DNA of 43,316 nucleotides from a virus. Where the stretch lies: the IMG/VR virus record IMGVR_UViG_3300025168_000174, positions 1-43,316 of that record. One strand, written 5' to 3'. A program made the position numbers and the translations under genes. The notes under the pieces are model-generated. The model saw only the letters and a list, made by a program, of their open reading frames with translations, was not told where the DNA came from and searched no databases. Shown here one piece after another: positions 19,801 through 24,937 of the stretch (its first letter is position 1; each line of letters begins with the position of its first letter).

Positions 19801-20632
19801 CGACTCGTTACGGGGTCAAGGGCTGGATGCTGACGCGATAGGGACTGCTATATCGACCTATATTGGTGGGTTAGGGCTACCTACCAGCGGTGATCTGGAT
19901 ACCTTAGAAGGCGAAATACAAAATTATATTGGCGAGCAAGGGTTCTTTACTGGCGATGCAACTGATATACAACGAATTGTAAGTGACGTAATTGGTAAAC
20001 CTGCTGAGTTAGTTACACAAGAAGATATTGACTATGTAAATAATATAATACAGGGCAACATTGGTGTACAAGATCCTACTTACGACTCAACGAATTTAGG
20101 GTTATATGACGTAAATAGCGATGGATTTATTAATGTAGACGACAAAAACTTACTTGACCAACTTTACGCTGGGCAGGACGCAGAATATAATCAATATGTT
20201 GCAGGTATTGACCCTACCTCACAATTTGCAGATACTGGTATTTTTGATACACTTGCATATGAAAGAGAACAAGATAGACTAGCGGAGATAGCTCGTCAAA
20301 CAGAGATAGACGCGCAGACGCAAACAAACATAAATTTACAGACCCAAATCAATGCACAAAGGTTAGCTACACAAGAAGCGGAACAAAAACAGTTACTTAC
20401 CGCACTTGCGGCCTCACAGCCCCCTCAACAGCAAATGAAACAAGAAGAACCTGAGCTTGCCGAAATGGGGCCAAGGTATGACTTCTCAACAATATTTAGT
20501 ACCCCAGAAGTAGCCGCACAGAAAGCGGCGGTCAGCCCGTATGGTGGATTTAGACAAAAAGCGGCGGCTACAGGTGGGTTGATAACAAATGAAACAGATG
20601 AGTTACTAGCGTTGCTAGAGGAGATTGGATAA
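7877..20632 (+). CDS. Giant 4251-aa repeat-containing virion-associated protein
   Basis: One uninterrupted frame of 12.8 kb. Visible regions: Gly/Ala-rich hydrophobic stretches at about residues 95-230 and 1160-1385; helical or coiled-coil parts at about 390-620; a DFDETFY...HWLATGAANN unit at about 625-660; a Tyr/Trp/Gly-rich beta region at about 1490-2250; then from about 2680 to 4070 many degenerate acidic helical repeats (SPEEARAYLKG, DEDEARAYLAG, TADEARAALDG, GYTPTDAEIRGYM). An EF-hand/dockerin-like loop (DVNSDGFINVDD) begins at residue 4078. A Gln-rich helix follows, with the C-terminal tail SPYGGFRQKAAATGGLI. No enzymatic motif is recognised. Its place before the injection-type proteins suggests a structural or injected protein; a tape-measure role is possible but less likely. 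It is coupled TAATG to the next gene. Confidence 0.75.
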   Translation: MCFIGGWLGEQLDDFKDNVLDDFLGFVPGKGGLVGDLLQDADEFLFHGGLEDFTLDLGRKINEEIFEPAWEYLDAYLYYSGQNMDFSDSLWDMAKLTVAIIYPPALPFVTAAAAKDQGADWDEALLEGAKVAVGQQISQGILDSDIASNVAGGLEASLTAAGISGEFITTFTEATGKIFTSGLAEGSVALLEGDSFSDGFVAGAIFETAQMGTDAVMNFVDERTDGYQFKTDKTQGAKNNIIATDGQPLYNSLPDGSDDLTSIRTDANGLALKAQEVYNTMPAIVQNVLARGVQAKLQGQEVTDFLLAEAAFESLITAEALGELIEPVFAGTGLDVNTDDGRLFMAFLAPAVQRSAAAITTMGFGAESALISQQSFSQVLDQYSSAQLFNFTKDAIQNTSIVQGLLSQLDGLTGKTEAVELAAQNTAVTAAQLSEARAPLVDVLNQHDDKLASQREAREAVISTAEGQLMLRVISEYTDAVIVEDDPNNPDKKIYTIKEGADGDIARAYNTHKEAYEGYRELTPTYVDAAGVTREYAPYAQIAPMINTYKESITEWNAFVAENKNILENSESVLAPYKQAYENAATQLQLDRDALYAETDSLGDYFDAELQTLLQSDYVQVIQPDFDETFYTNLYGPQIDAGMTAQQHWLATGAANNYLVSQSQRDALEQSMINRFKYDTIETVYGEGNLSAFEKSDPTKRAALNTSINNYINANFYDALGDFKFDSITEYKYFDEDGNEIPTFVEGARVERYANQEYVAGLMFVDNEFNSYLQQSSGLSLEEYVNQLNTVPSPVATPLMLDASISSYSGQQVNDYFNDLLLYGGIGLDAVTGQQEYVSSPTAGAQYQFNPFTGERETLLTNGVSFASLADSDPSGFFSTAGDLLGNWFQTWSEATGAAYQSKAEYDQGRRAFINEQMASGAEVGKKWWWSTIDVLSNASANATETAMLNNVPGAELQYKVNVDANGDVVSLFSQQNAPDNRFVYYNTKEDVPREFLPYASLDYKRNAGGQIITDVANIAKVEEKKLDINNYFNDVWDRVRMTDVYTLAGAEGLLSWVQNTFVAGAGYFINMDAQEILDNPVYKWFDVATQVTEAARLTIANQFDPTYATNLEAMNSAFSPINLTQRAVDDPATPYINETVWDTMAIFGDNYQAYPTEFIAEVLFKESVEELGPFAAGVAVKKGVEAFPEISSNVAAALGLGTAFSLEVAESAGGEYVGNFEEAKAVIAQVLRDRRASNQDVTWTSQQIDIMADHYAQGIARETATYAGMLTAAMFFAGGGALDQSAMRRMGIPPDVLSDLGRKLNNDFLIKNGTNAFSNGAAVVSKEILSEYVEEYSIANKFESLIYKWDNTRNIPGNVQFAGQFGALIAGTATTAGILFYPGVWLTDKDGNSYAEEFDIPTFSEATGRLEYKPTGNLAADFLLANVPEIATAVYTGNASSIDSILPTLGITGDVATALADAANDPYYADTIYRLPSPSPGFIDPDFNTFPVGTNNELYYDPTSAGTYKFKDGNWARTGNGNQTVADWKSYNEYGTIVDVTMPTFEQVKRSIQLTLNDREMLEGRFTTIDGLSVQGFNFPDHPSFPGNSHGYTLPDAVKNSFHPADFIPENWESLTYDQLLPYYTGFRNIQELVFVPSPLAVTQYSAIDPSDGLLYIYNGEPYIPPGQTEPGFMVPGWDGVAGARSSDESIPDQFFEGIENQLITDPNTGDQYLVSVTFEEGQNAMESTTRLTKWITDAPSAYEVWDKFTTDDQGSWVIDGGVGYQSDFGSGGKRLRYLPPVTIAGGSALNTRNGEGMFGGWEAIYGPDAPSDRDMEYRRTNWIEDRYGNVNNIPELLQDGKGQTLGGMETMINNAAGYVMMATSEADFEQRMEDYSTVYEAYWPYIARERAKYGLKNQDTVNEAFYGGSIPLRIKTINPYDVTGVEEVAGSELYYSDGYGYNLYHRAGRFTQLPTSEYVNNLLYPDGLLADGEGNFTPKVTDFPVAPTNTAPEKWWDQENHHRYYAAYDSGISHNGNSTDAEGLFIPVSEEMAVGSWSAELTGTLQIESGRFTAGSVPWQWLVNPAFHTEPEHGEVTTFSYIRNNSLGVDHSGYGGLGYKGIWIHPFEKDARGDGLQYVYKNGQWRAAWYWHPAVDDDGQWIPYDEEGGTRKGLKVNTGVSNLASSDSYGLPIWTSGTNDAGGQIPNFNKPYRSDRDHVWGHTEYDEATAGDYPGENATSPGLGATTEEFLTNIGFTGSYDDFTPAARARLQTPYSSSDQLALPPGMIDPIAQQEEYEQAQFDYFISKSVENGWSVPDANYYVFKNGRDILNVMDGMQSTDDFDAYFVNNADQAQTFNGIDPSPTLTLSSYKRLFTDTYGLSEEEFYAMHRSPSLGMTNEAVDDTLNNYVFNQVEDPNKLDAFGNPIIGMRGNSDFVQNFVANNINTREDIIAKYKTELGQSYEPTEAEINQYLGYRYKLDDNGDHDLHASGNKKQYKLLNNIDLNYFTDVEREDAVERRLTTLEKDTVRSNFFELNDPIKRAQFKDRLIDLYQHDSLISEAENQRAFDILVNDTINNEYNQNLRRRNAASQLRTQLFIKDARGDEEYKKYPNINVSTYDEDQETWIEANFGAALDAYYDADPTKYTVPITDIKTLIENYEATEKAKLTAVLPGRSTLVDELFRVNGTVADAQKLADIVTNFEAKWGYTPSEKDLYILGANAGLSVSGIKNTNNTFGLFNSFATGGRQVNNYFAAQNAFRTIKEEFEKYGYTPDDAEIRGYMNAVNTNLGGVTTIPVLDQNVIAQIEAYVAPKILDAGEVKGLLENAGITAAEFEARFGYDPISRYTDTRIDSFDAGFSPLENDISTFVADRDLQTQRDYNAAEYNRIAAEFSKYGIDIYATEKANDLAGAFFEQDLADVEQVVIDNYPTGTHVDFLKRSRLVEYFEMTGEAIPSEQDLQTMIDQMTGTTKAELTDTNQISTIATTYLAAQTYDTSDVRRDLAAELGIEENLIPADFNDYITNLAAEELTDGGAAGRIAGDIANAETAFGLYDETPAELAEALDGTIADVPTYLEDKQYTLEDAKADLRTELGLAADADVSAYNTYLFRLVDMTGATPDADGEIKVQGDITGSTDLRDYLQNIKGFDVGRGEGEVLLNPFTEGMSDALGLGVDLDTTQSVIDYMDANEITGDEIRNQIVTETGVNIYEEDGTLKAEFTDQALTAAGFLVDTKGRDGYQAAELTGNVADNTISESDIRTWLGNNDYAAPGAEVDFLGYTGLGTDIAGQAGQYVTDEDLVTQTQTTINNERQAVSDYFDTAHSYFDEDAAVNFDIDALRNADPATMQAAVDALVDDQTLDFDEIEDYFQTELGYGSWVPRSVIKGALLGQPDNPDFPTPRQLTAGELNESGQLDSVANIAQLPDQTTLEDLVNYTTISPEEARAYLKGEDLFGGPQIDVPYSAAVVDALSDEDLATLGLTGNYGWQGLALPERVNPVDPENITSQGDSTNKGAFLASGFYNDQNQDEDEARAYLAGLGLTQATELNDPADPDSGYKVDFATINNLADNSLEGRFDATELARRATLEGGYFDQNEVTFDEIREQIANELGVAPATLYDENGDPIAGYTDTDITAAGFTQGVNVVETGLGTEITDNVLTSGDIENHLSGLGYSAEQIANFDSSGIAWNDTTALDELTADFQTNNRNTTQQAIAADLETNFGWLNATDADIAAVADLDAAGRTAWVGDRRFTSTQAATALANVGVPTDHPEYNNLLTALTVDQDRTGSVPATQAALVDSVEDPLLDPFFIDPGEVATEFGNYTYFEAPTDLLPFTGLIDDTGLPTTIETYVNENYVTADEARAALDGVAGVDAYARDDQDNYIITDQQLLDAELTGQYVDTVENQALADRVGNLTTDETEARNLLIAQGVVNPTDEDIQNYMGFTPEAPTFTPTDIADLRYRGILDQFGTPAVYSDTETDLDGNPVLVTPATGIYAEIDSLRGQGLDADAIGTAISTYIGGLGLPTSGDLDTLEGEIQNYIGEQGFFTGDATDIQRIVSDVIGKPAELVTQEDIDYVNNIIQGNIGVQDPTYDSTNLGLYDVNSDGFINVDDKNLLDQLYAGQDAEYNQYVAGIDPTSQFADTGIFDTLAYEREQDRLAEIARQTEIDAQTQTNINLQTQINAQRLATQEAEQKQLLTALAASQPPQQQMKQEEPELAEMGPRYDFSTIFSTPEVAAQKAAVSPYGGFRQKAAATGGLITNETDELLALLEEIG

Positions 20633-23286
20633 TGGCTTACTACGGCCCAGGGGTACAACAAGGTAATTTTCTTGACGGTATAGATTTTGGTGGGTTTTCT
20701 TTTTTTCAAGACCAACCCGTCGTTAGCGAGAGCAAAAAGAACGTGCAGGGCGACCCAGATTTTTGGTCAGACCTTGGAGGCAGGTTAAAAGATTTAACCG
20801 CTGACGGACTTGAAAAAGGCACTGACTGGTTACTTAGTGGGGAGGGCGCAAATTTTCTAGCCTCGGCTGGGTTAGGGTATCTTGCGGGCGATAAACTCCA
20901 ACCCGTGTCTCCTCCAGTTGGTTACCAGGGGAAGATCAAAGATATAACGGCTGTTAGAGAGCGCGTTCCTGGCACAAATATGGTAGCGCCAAATAGGTCT
21001 GATCTTTTACGTGGCGCCCGTGCCAATCGTTACTTCTCTGATATTAATTACGTAGAAAACCCTGATGAATTAAGTGATGCCGTAAAAACTGCGGCAACAG
21101 AAGCCGGCGATACCGATGATGTATACGAAAAACGTGCGCGTGTTGCCGGGTCAGATAGATACAATCAAGAAATTGCGGGTAGTAAAAAATACACGCAGGC
21201 GGAGATGGACGCCGATCCTACAGCCGCTGGGTTTGGTTACACAGCAGATGGTCGCATAATATACAGCCCCGACCGCCAAACAGAATATACGGACAAGATA
21301 ACAGGCATAGCGGAAGAAAACCCAATACTTGGTGATGTTATACCAGAGCAAGTGCTTGTAGATCCTACGCTCGAAGAGGGTGACACAGGGTTTGGTGACA
21401 CGGTAACTAATCCTTTGGCCCGCGATCCTGCTACGGGTAGAGAGATACTAGATCAAGCAAAATTTGATGCTTTAACCGGTAGTGAAATACTAACAGACGA
21501 TTTTAGATTGGGCGAACAACTTAATCTTGGTGCAGAGTTTGATGACGAAGGGTATTTGTTAGAAGCCAAAACTCCAGGTACGCTGTACCAAACTGACGAG
21601 TTTCAATACGACGACCAAGGTAGAATATTTAGACCCGCAGAGTATTACACAAACCTAGAGGCCGCACAGTTAGGAGCTAAAGACCAAGCCGCAGGGCTTG
21701 CAGGGCTTGTATACGATAGAGATACTGGCGCGTATAGGTCAAGAATTATGCCTGACGTTGACAATAGTATTGAGGGTGATCCTGCCGCTACAACTGCGCG
21801 GTTTAACACAGCCACCCCTTTTACACAAATGTTTGCAGATACGCCAGAACCTGTGCAACAAACGGCGCAAACGCAAGCTGTTAGGGCGGCAGGAGACACC
21901 GCAGATAGAACGGCGGGTGTCGGCGAGTTTAGTGGTATTGGTGGTGTAGCTGGTGGTGGCCCTCCAGGTTCGACACCATTTGTTGGTGGTATGATGGGTA
22001 GACTTGCTAAAGGTGGTCTTGCATCGTTTAGTATGGGTAGCGAAGTAGAAGCAAGAAAACGTAAACCTGTTAACATGTACAGTGGGTTTTTAGGTGGAGA
22101 CACCAAAGGCCAGGACGACGCGATACCTGCTAGCATTGAAGGCTCGCAACCTGCGGCACTGAGCGACGGTGAGTTTGTATTGACAGCGGACGTCGTTGCG
22201 CATCTAGGTGACGGCAACACTGAAGCGGGCGCTAGAATACTAGATGACTTCATGCGTGACGTACGTAAAGAAGCAACAGGCACTGAGCGACAAGCTGAAA
22301 AAATTAATGGTGAAGGTATGTTAGGTAGTCTAAAAAAACGTCGGTACGCACAAGGCGGCCTTGCAACACTTAATCAAGGCGGCGCAGTAAAAGGATTTAA
22401 CACAGGAGGCGGTACTACCGGCGCTACAGCGGGTACGCAAGTGGGTACAGAAAGTGGTGTTAATGAATTTTTTGGTGATTATATAAGCACTGCGCTTGGT
22501 ATGGGTATGGATGCGGCTAATCAGCCTTTTGAAGCCTACGCTGGCTACGGCGCCACTTATGATGCAGAAGGTAACGTAGACCAACCAGGTATTATATCGG
22601 CGGGAACGTCTGGGCTACAAGACCAAGCGTTTGAAGCCGCGAGTAATATAGATACTAGTGGGTTCGGTGATTTAGATGAAAACGAACTGACAGGTATGAT
22701 GAACCCCTACACACAGCAGGCGCTTCAACCACAGATACGCGCAGAGCAAGAGCGTGCGGCTATACAACAACGTGACAACGCGGCACGTATGGCACAGGCA
22801 GGATCATTCGGTGGTTCACGACAGGCTATACTAGATGCCATGGGCACACGAGATTCGGCGAACACATTAGCTGACATTCGTGCTAGAGGGTACGAGAAAG
22901 CGTTTGACGATGCTAGATCACAGTTCGGTGAAGACAGACAGTTTGGTTTAGATGCTATACAGAAGCAAGCCGATTTAGGTAAAACACAAAGCGACATACT
23001 GCAAACTAACATTGACACGGATAGAACTCAGTTTGAAGATCAACGTGACTATCAACAGAAAGTTCCTCAGTATTTAATGGACTTACTAGACGGTATGCCT
23101 GTAGCGTCCAAGTCGGGTGTGTTTAGTCAACCAAGTGATTTGTCTCAGTTACTATCTAACACAGGGCTGTTTAGTAATTTGTTGGGTGGTAACAATGCTA
23201 ACGAGTATACCGACCCTACTACGGGTACTGTATATACAATAGGCACTGGCACTGACGGCGCTCCAACATTCATAGAAAAAGTATAG
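20632..23286 (+). CDS. Internal virion / DNA-injection-type protein
   Basis: 884 aa. The N-terminal half is acidic and low in motifs. Residues about 455-480 have a GGLASFSMG motif. Residues 506-539 carry QPAALSDGEFVLTADVVAH followed by LGDGNTEAGARILDD, a segment I recognise from many phage internal or tail proteins. A second YAQGGLATLNQGG lies near 575-590. The C-terminal part (NPYTQQALQPQIRAEQERAA, then AGSFGGSRQAI at 723-733 and long charged helices) matches the conserved (A/S)FGGSR segment of T7 gp14/P22-like injected proteins. It probably sits inside the capsid and leaves with the DNA. Its start overlaps the giant gene's stop. Confidence 0.75.
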   Translation: MAYYGPGVQQGNFLDGIDFGGFSFFQDQPVVSESKKNVQGDPDFWSDLGGRLKDLTADGLEKGTDWLLSGEGANFLASAGLGYLAGDKLQPVSPPVGYQGKIKDITAVRERVPGTNMVAPNRSDLLRGARANRYFSDINYVENPDELSDAVKTAATEAGDTDDVYEKRARVAGSDRYNQEIAGSKKYTQAEMDADPTAAGFGYTADGRIIYSPDRQTEYTDKITGIAEENPILGDVIPEQVLVDPTLEEGDTGFGDTVTNPLARDPATGREILDQAKFDALTGSEILTDDFRLGEQLNLGAEFDDEGYLLEAKTPGTLYQTDEFQYDDQGRIFRPAEYYTNLEAAQLGAKDQAAGLAGLVYDRDTGAYRSRIMPDVDNSIEGDPAATTARFNTATPFTQMFADTPEPVQQTAQTQAVRAAGDTADRTAGVGEFSGIGGVAGGGPPGSTPFVGGMMGRLAKGGLASFSMGSEVEARKRKPVNMYSGFLGGDTKGQDDAIPASIEGSQPAALSDGEFVLTADVVAHLGDGNTEAGARILDDFMRDVRKEATGTERQAEKINGEGMLGSLKKRRYAQGGLATLNQGGAVKGFNTGGGTTGATAGTQVGTESGVNEFFGDYISTALGMGMDAANQPFEAYAGYGATYDAEGNVDQPGIISAGTSGLQDQAFEAASNIDTSGFGDLDENELTGMMNPYTQQALQPQIRAEQERAAIQQRDNAARMAQAGSFGGSRQAILDAMGTRDSANTLADIRARGYEKAFDDARSQFGEDRQFGLDAIQKQADLGKTQSDILQTNIDTDRTQFEDQRDYQQKVPQYLMDLLDGMPVASKSGVFSQPSDLSQLLSNTGLFSNLLGGNNANEYTDPTTGTVYTIGTGTDGAPTFIEKV

Positions 23287-23299
23287 TAGGGTATAAATT

Positions 23300-24934
23300 A
23301 TGGCTATGATAAACAACATGACTAATTTTATGGACACCGTTGATAAAAAAGCTGACGGGAATATGAATGCTGGTGGCCAACAAAAATTAGAAGCGCAAGT
23401 TAAGCAAAGCAAAGGTATGAAACAAGACGATGCCATTGCCTTACAAATAGTAAAAGACGGTTTAGATGCGGCTAGACGGCAGATAGAAGCAGTTAAAATG
23501 CCGCAAGAGAAAAAGGTTATAGAGCAAACCGCTGAAGATGTACTGATGGCGGCGATGGAGCAGGTAAAAGGTAATGCTCAGACTGGCCAAGATGTAAGTA
23601 AACTTGCGCAAAGCAAAGCCCAAAAAGGCATGATGAAAAATGCTTTGACGCAACAACAAGGGCAGGGTATGCCGCAAGGTAAACCACCAGGATTAGCCGG
23701 TATGCTAAAACAGGCGGCTGGCCCACAGCTTTCTATGCCCGGAGGTAAACCCCCTATGCCTGGCGGTATTGCAATGGCTGGAGGTAAACCCCCTATGCCC
23801 GGCGGTATGCCTATGCCCGGAGGTAAACCCCCTATGCCTGGCGGTATGCCTGGAGGTATGCCACCTAGTGCGCCTATGGCGCGTGGTGGACTAGCACGAT
23901 TTCAAGCAGGGGGTGATGTAGATATAGAAGACCCACGCAAGAAAGAGAAAGGTATGCTTCGTCGTGGGCTTGAGTATGTAGCAGAAAACCCACTACAGTC
24001 GTTGGGCACAGTGGCACTTGGTGCGGCATCTTTACATCCGATAGGGCGTGGAATTAGTGCGGCTAGGGCGGGGGCACCTGGACTAATGAGCGGCGCAAAA
24101 AACCTCCTACAGAAAACTTATAGCAAAAAGGTGCCTGTCCAAACTTCTAAAAGAGGCGCACAATATACAACGGCTACACCAACAGGGGCGGCGAAGTTTC
24201 TAAAAAAAGGAGAGCCTATACCTCGTCAACGCGATCTGGGTAGAATGAGCACTACAGCCGGTATAGCGGGGGCAGGTATGTTAGGTTTAGACGCGCTTAC
24301 CGATCCTTTACCAGAAGGACAAGCGCCCCAAGGAATGCCTGAAGGACAAGGGCCGTCAGCGCCAATGACACCGCAAATGACAGAGCGCGAGATGTTAATG
24401 GCAAGAAAACCTACGCTTCCAGAACGTGGTGAAAGGTCGTTTACTGATAAGTTTGAAACTATGGCCGCTAACTTAGAAGGTGGTTCTCAATCAGCGTTAA
24501 GAGCGTTAAAAGCACAAGAAGAGGCCGACTTTAAACAAGTGTATGATAAAGCATTAGCAGACCAAGAAATGTGGGCGACTGAGCTTAAAGACTTGACCAC
24601 ACGTGACGTAAGTAAAATGGGTAACTTGCGACAGTACGCAACAGATTTACAAAAAGCAAAAGCTAATATCGCAAAACTAATTTACGATTCGTCTAACATA
24701 AAATTATTAGAGATGCAGGCAATGGGTGGTGATGAAAAAGCCATAGCCGCTCTTGAACAAGCAAAACAAATGGTATTGGTGCAGATAGCCGCTATGGAGG
24801 GTGTAACAGGTATAGCAGACCAAGAGAAAGCCGTACTGCGAGCATTGGGCGATGTAATGGGCTTACCTGCTACACAAGGGGTATCGTTAGATCAACGGGC
24901 GCAACAAGCCCTTGCCAATGCACCGGCAACATAA
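23300..24934 (+). CDS. Virion-internal protein with Gly/Pro/Met tandem repeats
   Basis: 544 aa. An N-terminal helical region (about 1-115) is followed by a Gly-Pro-Met low-complexity segment with three 13-residue repeats (GGKPPMPGGMPMP type, about 148-186), then ARGGLARFQAGG, sharing the GGLA motif with the upstream 884-aa protein. Next come a hydrophobic Gly/Ala stretch (NPLQSLGTVALGAASLHPIG, and GIAGAGMLGLDAL) and a C-terminal helical domain (ADFKQVYDKALADQEMWATE, MVLVQIAAMEGVTG). No enzyme motif is seen. Its position between two injected-type proteins suggests an internal core or assembly protein. It starts 13 bases after the previous stop and ends 3 bases before the next start. Confidence 0.65.
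   Translation: MAMINNMTNFMDTVDKKADGNMNAGGQQKLEAQVKQSKGMKQDDAIALQIVKDGLDAARRQIEAVKMPQEKKVIEQTAEDVLMAAMEQVKGNAQTGQDVSKLAQSKAQKGMMKNALTQQQGQGMPQGKPPGLAGMLKQAAGPQLSMPGGKPPMPGGIAMAGGKPPMPGGMPMPGGKPPMPGGMPGGMPPSAPMARGGLARFQAGGDVDIEDPRKKEKGMLRRGLEYVAENPLQSLGTVALGAASLHPIGRGISAARAGAPGLMSGAKNLLQKTYSKKVPVQTSKRGAQYTTATPTGAAKFLKKGEPIPRQRDLGRMSTTAGIAGAGMLGLDALTDPLPEGQAPQGMPEGQGPSAPMTPQMTEREMLMARKPTLPERGERSFTDKFETMAANLEGGSQSALRALKAQEEADFKQVYDKALADQEMWATELKDLTTRDVSKMGNLRQYATDLQKAKANIAKLIYDSSNIKLLEMQAMGGDEKAIAALEQAKQMVLVQIAAMEGVTGIADQEKAVLRALGDVMGLPATQGVSLDQRAQQALANAPAT
23741..23857 (+). repeat. 39-bp tandem repeat, three copies, coding for GGKPPMPGG units
   Basis: The block GGAGGTAAACCCCCTATGCC starts at 23741, 23780 and 23819, an exact 39-bp period (13 codons). 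Copies differ at a few positions, mainly third bases. The unit encodes GGKPPMPGG plus a variable IAMA or MPMP tail. It is a minisatellite prone to copy-number change, inside the 544-aa virion gene. Confidence 0.85.
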
Positions 24935-24937
24935 TAC

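Noticed and set aside
7877-20632. Reading the giant protein as a siphovirus tape measure
   Set aside because: It follows the tail fibre rather than preceding it, is beta-rich in long parts, and no major tail or tail-assembly chaperone genes are present.
21698-21949. An 83-codon + frame inside the 884-aa gene, considered as a second nested gene
   Set aside because: Unlike the nested gene at 26961 it lacks a Shine-Dalgarno sequence, and its product is a run of Leu/Arg/Gln with no plausible fold.
21645-22283. A 212-codon minus-strand frame inside the 884-aa gene
   Set aside because: Its Ser/Pro/Ala-rich composition is the usual antisense shadow of a Gly/Ala/Thr-rich gene, and it has no start context.
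23660-23667. A GGGCAGGG match to the KOPS consensus (and CCCTACCC at 4706-4713 on the other strand)
   Set aside because: An 8-mer with one free base is expected several times by chance in 43 kb; no cluster or strand bias was seen that would link it to the FtsK gamma-like domain.
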